Positions 1 through 6,645 of a stretch of 49,817 nucleotides of DNA are shown piece by piece. The stretch covers positions 1-49,817 of the forward strand of contig DATGXO010000224.1 in NCBI GenBank assembly GCA_035298965.1, given 5' to 3'. Below the pieces are notes generated by a model, which worked only from the letters and a program-made list of their open reading frames with translations, searched no databases and was not told where the DNA came from. Position numbers and translations under genes: made by a program. This stretch comes from CAJCBL01 sp035298965 (GTDB taxonomy: Bacteria; Verrucomicrobiota; Verrucomicrobiia; Opitutales; Opitutaceae). Within the stretch, counting starts at the first letter, position 1. Every line of letters begins with the position of its first letter.

Positions 1-102
1 CCAAACGGCCCACTGGCGCACCGATTCAACAGCCGCGGCAATTTTGCCAAACAAACGTTGTCGCCGCTCGGGCGCGCGTCTTTGCTGCCCGCCCTTACCT
101 CT

Positions 103-1452
103 ATGAAACAGGTCAACATCGGCATGATCGGCGGCGGCACCGTGGGCAGCGGCGTGTTCAACGCGCTCCAGCAGAATTCGGAGCTCATGGCCGCACGAAC
201 GGGCGTCCGCCTCGTCGTGAAGAAAGTCGCCGTGAAGGCCTTCGACGAGCCCCGCCCCTACCCGATCACCCGCGACCTGATGACCACCGACTGGAAGGAC
301 GTCGTTGAGGATCCCGAGATCCAGATCGTCACCGAGCTCGTCGGCGGCACCGGCATCGCGAAGGTCATCGTGCTCGCCGCCCTCGAGCGTGGCAAAGCGG
401 TCGTGACCGCCAACAAGGCGCTGCTCTCCGCGCACGGTCCCGAGCTCTTCGCCGCGGCGAAGAAGGCCGGCACCAACCTCTACTACGAGGCGAGCGTCGC
501 CGGCGGCATCCCGATCATCAAGACGCTGCGCGAGGCGCTCGTCGGCAACCGTTTCGAGCGCATCTACGGCATCGTCAACGGCACCTGCAATTATATCCTG
601 ACCCGCATGACGCGCGAGGGCGCGGCCTTCGCCGACGTGCTCGCGGATGCCCAGCGGCTCGGCTACGCCGAGGCCGACCCGACGCTCGATGTCGACGGCC
701 ACGACGCCGCGCACAAGACCGGCATCCTCGCCTCGCTCGCCCACGGGTTCTGGGTCGATCACCACGAGATCCACGTCGAAGGCATCCGCACGCTCACGCC
801 GCTCGACATCCGTTTCGCGCAACAACTCGGCTACACGATCAAGCTCCTCGGTTCCGTCCGCCTCGCCCCGCCCGCCAAGGGTGCGAAAACGGCCAAGGGC
901 AAGAAAGCCAAGGTCGCCGGCGCGCGCATCAGCGTGGCCGTGAGCCCCACCCTCGTGCCGCAGAGCCACGTGCTCGCGAGCGTGAACGACGTGTTCAACG
1001 CCGTCTTCGTCTCCGGTTTTCCGATCGGCGACACCCTCTACTACGGCCGCGGCGCGGGCAAGGACGCCACCGCCTCCGCCGTGCTCAGCGATCTCGCCGA
1101 CGCCGGCCTCGACATCTCGCGCGGCACGCTCGACCGCGTGCCCGCCTTCGCGCCGACTTCGCCCGCGGGCACCGTCGTGCCGTTCAGCGAAACCTCTTCG
1201 CGCTTCTATCTCCGCCTCAACGTCGTCGATAAGCCCGGTGTGATCGCGAAGGTCTCGTCGTTGCTCAGCAACGCCGGCATCAGCATCGCGTCGATCGTGC
1301 AGCCCGAAGGTCACGAGGGCGAGACGGTGCCGCTGATCCTCATGACGCACACCGCCAGCCGCGCCGCGATGGACAAGGCGCGCGCCGCCATCGCCAAGCT
1401 TCCGCCGGTGAAGGGCCCCTCGCTCCTGCTGCCCGTCGAGGATTTCGCGTAA
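103..1452 (+). CDS. hom: Homoserine dehydrogenase (NAD(P)-dependent) with C-terminal ACT domain
   Basis: Reduces aspartate semialdehyde to homoserine in the threonine/methionine branch; cytosolic. The 449-residue product opens with the Rossmann motif GMIGGGTVGSGV (residues 7-18), has the TANKALL nucleotide/substrate segment around K105, the NGTCNYIL family signature (159-166) and the DAAHKTGI catalytic-lysine segment (K205). A C-terminal ACT domain (about 366-440, with RLNVVDKPGVIA) is the usual site of threonine feedback. A Lys/Ala/Gly-rich stretch at about 256-274 interrupts the catalytic domain and looks like a flexible loop. I take the ATG at 103; a TTG at 58 would add 15 residues of non-family sequence. 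A perfect hairpin follows the stop. It is transcribed alone, towards the convergent phosphofructokinase gene. Confidence 0.95.
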   Translation: MKQVNIGMIGGGTVGSGVFNALQQNSELMAARTGVRLVVKKVAVKAFDEPRPYPITRDLMTTDWKDVVEDPEIQIVTELVGGTGIAKVIVLAALERGKAVVTANKALLSAHGPELFAAAKKAGTNLYYEASVAGGIPIIKTLREALVGNRFERIYGIVNGTCNYILTRMTREGAAFADVLADAQRLGYAEADPTLDVDGHDAAHKTGILASLAHGFWVDHHEIHVEGIRTLTPLDIRFAQQLGYTIKLLGSVRLAPPAKGAKTAKGKKAKVAGARISVAVSPTLVPQSHVLASVNDVFNAVFVSGFPIGDTLYYGRGAGKDATASAVLSDLADAGLDISRGTLDRVPAFAPTSPAGTVVPFSETSSRFYLRLNVVDKPGVIAKVSSLLSNAGISIASIVQPEGHEGETVPLILMTHTASRAAMDKARAAIAKLPPVKGPSLLLPVEDFA

Positions 1453-1489
1453 AGCAACCGCAGCGAAACAGCCGACAGCATCAAATTTG

Positions 1490-1521
1490 AAGAGCCGCTC
1501 GCGAGAGCGGCTCTTCTGTTT
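1490..1521 (+). terminator. Terminator hairpin after hom
   Basis: A perfect 11-bp stem (1490-1500 with 1505-1515, loop GCGA) is followed by CTGTTTT. It lies 37 nt after the hom stop. The T tract is short, so termination is inferred from position and stem strength. Confidence 0.6.
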
Positions 1522-1540
1522 TCCGGCGCCCTCTGCGGAT

Positions 1541-1560
1541 CGCCGCTCTCGCGAGCGGCG
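1541..1560. repeat. Intergenic palindrome related to the hom terminator
   Basis: CGCCGCTC-TCGC-GAGCGGCG is a perfect 8-bp stem with a 4-nt loop. It shares the core GCCGCTC/GAGCGGC with the hairpin at 1490-1515, and a half copy (GAGCCGCTCTCGCG) occurs at about 5734-5747 next to the end of the chemotaxis operon. This suggests a dispersed REP-like element. Confidence 0.5.
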
Positions 1561-1590
1561 CCACGGGTGGTGCACCTCCCGCCTGCGAAA

Positions 1591-1620
1591 GAAACAGCGC
1601 CGCCCGTTTCGGGGCGGCGC
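1591..1620 (-). terminator. Terminator of the phosphofructokinase gene
   Basis: On the minus strand a 9-bp stem (1612-1620 with 1597-1605, GCGCCGCCC/GGGCGGCGC) with a 6-nt loop is followed directly by TGTTTCTTTC. It lies about 60 nt after the stop of the minus-strand gene ending at 1679. It has the form of an intrinsic terminator. Confidence 0.6.
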
Positions 1621-1678
1621 CAGGCTGGAACTTCAACTTTCGACTTCAACTCGCGGCACGCGGGGCGTGCCGCGCGCC

Positions 1679-2905
1679 TCAGTGCTTCACGTGGGCCTTC
1701 GGGCCCTTCGGCTGGCCGATGGCGGCGAGCAGCTCGCCGAACCACGGCGTGTCGATCTCGAACGGCTTGCCGCCCTTGATGCGCGGAAACTCGATCGCGC
1801 GGAGCACGTTGCCCTTGTCCTCGTCGTGGCCGATCACGCCGCCTTCGCGGCGCATGGCGCATTCGACGGCGAGGTCGGTGCAGCTCTTGATGAGGCGCAG
1901 GTCGTCGATGTTCGACGCCGCGGCGCGGGCGAAATAGCCGCTCTTCTGCACGAGCGTCTTCTCGGCGCCGAGGACCTTCGCGAACTGCTCGGCGAACCAC
2001 TTGCCGGGGTTCACGGCATCCAGTTTCACGTGACCGAACGCATCGCGCGGCACCTCGAGGCCCTTGGCCTGCATCTCGGCGACGATCTCCTCCACGCCGG
2101 CGCCTTCGGAGATGAAGATGTTCACGTTGTCGCCCGCATCCATGATCGCCTTCAGGCGCTTCCCCTCGGCGGCGAGGTCGATCTGCATCTCGGGGATGAA
2201 GACCGCGTGCACGTCGAGGCTGCCCTTCGTCAGGCCGATGCCGGGGACGAACTCCTGCGTGTTGAGAATCTTGCGATACGCCTGCGCGGTAGCGGCGGTG
2301 AGCCAGCCGCAGTTGCGGCCCATGACCTCGTGCACGATGAGCATGCGTGGATTCGCACCCTGCTCGGCCACGACGTTCTGGAAATAGCGCGCGCCCTGCT
2401 CGGCGGCCGTCCACGCGCCGAGCGACTGGCGGATCGGGTAGACGTCGTTGTCGATGGTCTTCGGCAGGCCGATGACGGTGAGGGCGTAGTTGTTTTTCGC
2501 GAGGAACGCGGCGAGGTCGGCCGCGGCGGTGTTGGTGTCGTCGCCGCCGATCGTGTGGAGGATATCGACGCCGTCCTTGATGAGTTGGTCGGCCGCGACC
2601 TTCTGCGGGTCCTGGCCTTCCTTCACGAGACCGCGCTTCACGCAGTCCTTCACGTTGGTGAGCTTCACGCGGCTGTTGCCGATCGGGCTGCCGCCGAACT
2701 TGTGCAACAGGTGGGCATTGGCCCGCACCTCGGCGGTGATCTTGTAGCTGTCGCCCAGCAGCAGGCCCTTGTAGCCGCCGCGATAGGCGATGATTTCGAT
2801 CTCCGGCGCGATCTCGGTGTAGCGCTCGATAAGGCCGCCAATGGCGGAGCTGAGGCAAGGGGCGAGGCCGCCCGCGGTGAGAATGGCAACTTTGCGTGGT
2901 TTCAC
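1679..2905 (-). CDS. Pyrophosphate-dependent 6-phosphofructokinase
   Basis: Interconverts fructose-6-phosphate and fructose-1,6-bisphosphate, probably using PPi as phosphoryl donor. The 408-residue product starts with the conserved KVAILTAGGLAPCLSSAI glycine-rich segment, has GGDDTNTAA at 120-128, PKTIDND at 149-155 and MGRNCGWLTA further on. In the PFKA family a second Asp in GGDD (Gly in ATP enzymes, GGDG) together with PKTIDND marks PPi use, so the co-substrate assignment is residue-based. The start is ambiguous: I use the GTG at 2905, which puts the family N-terminus at residue 1; a GTG at 2968 would add 21 unrelated residues. It is convergent with hom, each gene having its own hairpin. 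Confidence 0.9.
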   Translation of the reverse strand: MKPRKVAILTAGGLAPCLSSAIGGLIERYTEIAPEIEIIAYRGGYKGLLLGDSYKITAEVRANAHLLHKFGGSPIGNSRVKLTNVKDCVKRGLVKEGQDPQKVAADQLIKDGVDILHTIGGDDTNTAAADLAAFLAKNNYALTVIGLPKTIDNDVYPIRQSLGAWTAAEQGARYFQNVVAEQGANPRMLIVHEVMGRNCGWLTAATAQAYRKILNTQEFVPGIGLTKGSLDVHAVFIPEMQIDLAAEGKRLKAIMDAGDNVNIFISEGAGVEEIVAEMQAKGLEVPRDAFGHVKLDAVNPGKWFAEQFAKVLGAEKTLVQKSGYFARAAASNIDDLRLIKSCTDLAVECAMRREGGVIGHDEDKGNVLRAIEFPRIKGGKPFEIDTPWFGELLAAIGQPKGPKAHVKH

Positions 2906-3053
2906 GGGTGGCGGATAAAGCGAAGCGACCGCGAGCAGGCAAGGCCGGGATGGCGCCGTCGTTTTCACCGGAGCTGCCGCCCCATGCAGCGGGCGCGCCG
3001 GCGCGCCACTCGACCCGTGGGCCGGTTCGCTCGCGGGGCGACGACGCCGCGCG

Positions 3054-4064
3054 TCAATGCGCGGCCGCCAGCGCCGGCAGAAACAGCCGGAACGTCGTCC
3101 CGCGGCCGCCGTGCCGCACCACGCCGATACCGCCGCCGTGTGCCCGGGCGACGCCGGCCGCGACCGCGAGCCCGAGCCCGCGCCCAGCGCCTTTGGTCGT
3201 GAAAAACGGCTCGTAGATGCGCGGCAGGATCGCCGGCGGGATGCCCGCGCCGGTGTCGCTCACTTCGAAACACACGTAGCGCCCCGGCGCGACCGGCGAC
3301 GACAGCGCTGTCGCTTCGCGCGTCTCGAGCGGCAGATCGTAGACGACCACGCGCACGTTTCCCGTGCCCGCGCCGACCGCTTCGAACGCGTTTTGCAGCA
3401 GCGCGGCGAGCGCCTGTTGGAGCTGCGCCGCCACGCCGCGCACTCGCGGCAGCGGAATCAACGCCGGCACGTATTCCAGCGGGCAACGCCCCGGATCGGC
3501 CCGACCGACCAAGTTGAACGTCGCCTCCACGAGCGCCTGAGGCTCGAGCTCGCGCCGCACCGCAAACGAGTGTCCCGCGGCATCGAGCATGCGCCGGCAC
3601 AGGTCGGTCGCCCGCCGCGTCGCGTGCCGGATCTCGTCGAGCGAGTGCGCGAGGTTCGAACCCGGCGGCGCCTCAAGCGCGGCGAGTCCCACGTGGCCGC
3701 CGATCACGGTCAGCAAATTGTTGAACTGGTGCGCGAGCCCGCCCGCGAGCGCACCGAGGCTCTCGAGCCGTTGGGCATCCGCACGCTGACGCTCCGCGGC
3801 AACCGCCGCCGGGTCGAGCGCAGGCGCGGCGCCACTCGCCTGCAACGCGCGCTGCCTCTCCGCGAGCTGCCGGTTCACCTCCTCGATTTCCGCGAGCAGC
3901 CGCCGCTGCTCCGCGCGCAGACGCTCCACCTCGGTCTTCGCGCAGCCCGGTCCGCGGCAGATGCGGATCTGGGTGAACGTGGCGGACGGCTCCGCCGGTG
4001 CGCGCAGTTCCCCTGCGCCGGCAGGCGGCGCCAGATCATCAGGCGGTCGGTTGGCGGAATTCAC
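3054..4064 (-). CDS. Soluble sensor histidine kinase (HisKA/HATPase)
   Basis: Two-component kinase of about 336 residues. The N-terminus has a short Cys-containing segment (RICRGPGCAKTE, about residues 34-45) and then a long heptad-like coiled coil. The H-box GGLAHQFNNLLTVIGGH (phospho-acceptor H112) differs from the common AHDFNN by Gln for Asp. The ATPase part shows LLQNAFEA (N-box), VSDTGAGIPP (G1) and GRGLGLAV (G2). There is no transmembrane segment and no PAS or receiver domain, so the input is unknown; the two cysteines just before the coiled coil could be redox or metal ligands. The GTG at 4064 is chosen because further upstream the frame turns into low-complexity, promoter-like sequence shared with the divergent gene at 4257. 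No response regulator is adjacent. Confidence 0.8.
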   Translation of the reverse strand: MNSANRPPDDLAPPAGAGELRAPAEPSATFTQIRICRGPGCAKTEVERLRAEQRRLLAEIEEVNRQLAERQRALQASGAAPALDPAAVAAERQRADAQRLESLGALAGGLAHQFNNLLTVIGGHVGLAALEAPPGSNLAHSLDEIRHATRRATDLCRRMLDAAGHSFAVRRELEPQALVEATFNLVGRADPGRCPLEYVPALIPLPRVRGVAAQLQQALAALLQNAFEAVGAGTGNVRVVVYDLPLETREATALSSPVAPGRYVCFEVSDTGAGIPPAILPRIYEPFFTTKGAGRGLGLAVAAGVARAHGGGIGVVRHGGRGTTFRLFLPALAAAH

Positions 4065-4256
4065 GGGAAGTGCGCCGGTGGTCCGGCACCCGGGACATCG
4101 GCTCGTACCACCGCCGGGCCAAACGGACCGGAACCACTTAGGGAAACGTCCCCGGGCCGGCTTCCACCCGCGCCGCGCCGGCCCGCGTCGTGAAACAAGG
4201 GACATCACCCACCGGCGAGCTTGCCAACACCGGGCGCCGATCCTCGATTGCAGGCG

Positions 4257-5306
4257 GTGTTCAAGAAACTCGTCCTCGCGCTCCTGCTGCTGCTCGTGCT
4301 GCTCGTGGGCGGCGCCTATCTCGCCGGCGGCTGGCTCGTCGGCGGCGCCACGCGCACCGTCCTGCCGCGTTTCACCGGACTCGCCGAGCGCGCCGGGCTG
4401 CGCGTCGTGCGCTGGGATTTCCGCAACGCCGCGGTGCGGCCCGTCGCGCGACTGAGCTGGCACGATTGGCAGCTCGAGGTCGCGCGCACCGCCGCCTCGT
4501 CCGAACCCGCCGCTCCGTTACGCCTGCGCCTCGGCGCGGTCCGCCTCGTCGCCACGGACTGGAACCCGCTCACCGCCGAGCTCCGCGTCGAGGAGGCCGC
4601 GCTCGAGACGCCGTTCGTGCCCTCCGCGCCGGCCGATCTGCCCTTCGCCGCCGACGAGTTCGGCGTCGCCATCGACCGCATCGACAGCGGCCGCCTCGTG
4701 CTCGCCAAGCTCGACCTCGCCGCCGGCGCCCGCGCCACCGCGACCGCGCTCGCCCGCGACCTCACCGATCTGGCGCGCGACGGCCGCACCGCCCGCGAAC
4801 TCGAGCTCGGCGCCCGCTTGCATTTCCGCCTCAAAGGCCGGCCGCTCACCGTGCGGCTCGAGACCGAACGTCGCCATGGCGCGACCTGGCTGCGTTTCAA
4901 TGCCTCGGATATCGCCGAGCTCTCGCGCCGCTACGACCGCCCGCTCACTCCGAACGAGCAGCAGATCCTCTGCGAGTATCCGCAGCGCGCGCTGCTCCTC
5001 CTGCGCATCAAAGAATACGCCGAGCGCCTCTCCCAACGCCTCGCCCGCACCGACCGCGCCTATGGCGAGGATTTCACGCGACACGTAGTCTGGAGCTACT
5101 GGCTCACGCGCACCTTCGGCCCCGATTTCGCCCAGCAGGTCACCGATGCCCACGAGGCCGGCGCGACCGACAACACCGCTGCCGAGCACCGCCAGGATTA
5201 CGCGAACAATCTCGTCGGCCGCACCTACGCAGCCGCGAAGAAGACCGAGAATCAGATGCTGAAGCTCATCAAAACGGATCCGCTGATCGTGCGCCAAGCG
5301 AAGTAG
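4257..5306 (+). CDS. Single-pass membrane protein of unknown function
   Basis: I do not recognise a family. The 349-residue product has one strongly hydrophobic N-terminal segment (about residues 4-24, Leu/Val-rich) preceded by FKK, so it is probably anchored with the rest outside the membrane. The middle alternates charged and hydrophobic residues in a beta-like pattern (about 50-200), loosely reminiscent of AsmA-like proteins. The C-terminal third is helical with a Tyr/Arg/Trp-rich stretch and RQDYANNLVGRTYAAAK before the tail ENQMLKLIKTDPLIVRQAK. GTG at 4257 is preferred; a TTG at 4221 would add 12 residues. The last 67 nt recur, diverged, after the next gene. Confidence 0.6.
   Translation: MFKKLVLALLLLLVLLVGGAYLAGGWLVGGATRTVLPRFTGLAERAGLRVVRWDFRNAAVRPVARLSWHDWQLEVARTAASSEPAAPLRLRLGAVRLVATDWNPLTAELRVEEAALETPFVPSAPADLPFAADEFGVAIDRIDSGRLVLAKLDLAAGARATATALARDLTDLARDGRTARELELGARLHFRLKGRPLTVRLETERRHGATWLRFNASDIAELSRRYDRPLTPNEQQILCEYPQRALLLLRIKEYAERLSQRLARTDRAYGEDFTRHVVWSYWLTRTFGPDFAQQVTDAHEAGATDNTAAEHRQDYANNLVGRTYAAAKKTENQMLKLIKTDPLIVRQAK
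5240..5306 (+). repeat. Tail repeat, copy 1 (3' end of the gene at 4257)
   Basis: This 67-nt stretch, from GAAGACCGAG to the TAG stop, matches 5639-5705 with 12 mismatches in my hand alignment and no gaps. Both copies encode K-T-E-x-Q-x-L-K-x-I-K-T-D-P-L-I-x-x-x-A-K followed by TAG. Most differences are third-position or conservative, so the pair has evolved under coding constraint. Confidence 0.85.
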
Positions 5307-5346
5307 GCCGCAGCCTTCCGCCGAGATCCGCCACCGCCGCGCTATC

Positions 5347-5661
5347 GTGTTCAAATGCCTCCGACAATTCGCCCACCGTGTGGGTCGCGAGTTCACCGTC
5401 TATCGACGCGTGTGGCGCGATCCGCGCACGCCGTGGTTGCCGCGGATCCTGCTCGGCCTCGCCATCGCGTACTTCGCCCTCCCGTTCGACCTCATTCCCG
5501 ATTTCATCCCGGTGTTCGGCCAGCTCGACGATCTCCTGATCGTGCCGCTCCTCGTCTGGCTCGCCGTGCGCCTGATCCCGCCCGCCGTCCTCGCCGAGCA
5601 CCGCGCCGCGGTGTTGGCGATGGAAACGCCGGAGCAAGGAAGACCGAGCACCAGGTGCTGA
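5347..5661 (+). CDS. DUF1232 (YkvA-like) small membrane protein, possibly frameshifted at the 3' end
   Basis: The product is 104 residues long. The core VWRDPRTPWLPRILLGLAIA followed by YFALPFDLIPDFIPVFGQLD and a second hydrophobic segment is the DUF1232 signature (the PFDLIPDFIPxxGxLDD loop between two helices). The function of the family is unknown. It starts with GTG at 5347, 40 nt after the previous stop. The frame ends with METPEQGRPSTRC, which is not family-like, while the +2 frame immediately continues with the tail repeat (5639-5705). Skipping two bases around 5638 would give a product ending KTEHQVLKRIKTDPLIAQSAK, so the annotated end may reflect a frameshift. Confidence 0.75.
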   Translation: MFKCLRQFAHRVGREFTVYRRVWRDPRTPWLPRILLGLAIAYFALPFDLIPDFIPVFGQLDDLLIVPLLVWLAVRLIPPAVLAEHRAAVLAMETPEQGRPSTRC

Positions 5662-5705
5662 AGCGCATCAAGACGGACCCGCTGATCGCGCAGTCGGCGA
5701 AGTAG
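5639..5705 (+). repeat. Tail repeat, copy 2 (after or overlapping the DUF1232 gene)
   Basis: This is the second copy of the 67-nt coding tail found at 5240-5306. It lies in a different reading frame from the annotated DUF1232 gene and ends in its own TAG at 5703-5705. It is either the frameshifted end of DUF1232 or a remnant of a duplicated gene. Confidence 0.75.
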
Positions 5706-5749
5706 CGCCTCGGATCGATCGCTCAGCCCTGTGGAGCCGCTCTCGCGCC

Positions 5750-6613
5750 TCAGCCGTACAGATGCTGGTTCACGGCACTCAAGCCGTTGCGGGCGACGTC
5801 GGCCACATGCGCGAGCTGCGCCACGCTGAGCTTGTTCGCCTGCGCGAACGGCAACTCGGCAAGGGCCGGCATTGTCCCCGCGAGCACGTCGCCGAGTTTC
5901 GCGTTCGTCGTCCCGGCAGGGAGCGCGGCCGCGGCGAATTCCAACGCTTCGGCGATCCAGTTCGGCTGCGGTGCCTGGGCAGGCGCGCGTTGCCACTCGA
6001 TGGCCTGCACGGTCTCGTCGGGGAATTGCCAATGCTTGAGAAGCACCGCGCCGGCCTGCTCCTGCGTCACGCCCACGTTGTCCATCTCCCACGTCTCGAC
6101 CGGCATAGTGCCGTCCCAGAACAACCCGCCGCCGAGATCGTCGATGCTCTGGTTGATCGCGAGGCGGCCGATGTAGCGGAGCAACCCGGCGGTGTGGGCC
6201 TCGTCGGGCGTCACGGCAGCGGTCTCGCGCGCGAGCTCCTCGAGGAACAATCCTTGGAACAGGCTCTCCGCCCAAAAATCCTCCGCGGCGATTCCGTAGC
6301 TGCCGAGGTTCCGGCCCGACGCGAGGTGCGCCACGGCGTGGTTGAGCAGCCGGATACCCTCGCGGAAACCGATCTTCTGCAACGCACGCTCGAGCGAGGA
6401 CACGCGTTCGCCAGCGCCGTAGAACGCGCTGTTCGAACCGCGGATAATGTCGGCCGCGAGCGCGGCGTCGGCACGGATCAGGGTGACGATGTCGTCGATC
6501 TCGGCGTTCGGGTCGCGCAGCAGCATGAGCGCTTTGCTGAGCACCCGCGGCGCGGGCGAGAAACGCTCGATCTTGAGGATCGCGGCGACGAATTGGTCCT
6601 TGGTCGGTTTCAC
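5750..6613 (-). CDS. HDOD domain protein, last gene of the chemotaxis operon
   Basis: The 287-residue product is an HDOD domain: FSPAPRVLSKALMLLRDPNA, then DIVTLIRADAALAADIIRGSNSAFYG and the RVSSLERALQKIGF motif, all typical of the family. HDOD proteins are HD-related but usually lack the metal-ligand set and act as signalling or scaffold modules, often within chemotaxis or two-component clusters. The GTG at 6613 lies 32 nt after the cheA stop; upstream of it the frame is non-coding. It probably acts as an output or scaffold partner of CheA/CheY, which is inference from position. Confidence 0.85.
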   Translation of the reverse strand: MKPTKDQFVAAILKIERFSPAPRVLSKALMLLRDPNAEIDDIVTLIRADAALAADIIRGSNSAFYGAGERVSSLERALQKIGFREGIRLLNHAVAHLASGRNLGSYGIAAEDFWAESLFQGLFLEELARETAAVTPDEAHTAGLLRYIGRLAINQSIDDLGGGLFWDGTMPVETWEMDNVGVTQEQAGAVLLKHWQFPDETVQAIEWQRAPAQAPQPNWIAEALEFAAAALPAGTTNAKLGDVLAGTMPALAELPFAQANKLSVAQLAHVADVARNGLSAVNQHLYG

Positions 6614-6645
6614 GGGAATGGGCGGGTTGCGGAAAAGGGCTGCGG

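Noticed and set aside
1311..2942. 543-codon minus-strand frame overlapping the phosphofructokinase
   Set aside because: Arg/Pro-rich alternative frame of the real gene, crossing two terminators and the end of hom.
4065..4463. N-terminal extension of the soluble histidine kinase
   Set aside because: It overlaps the divergent gene start and its signal-anchor coding region, and its composition is that of a shadow frame.
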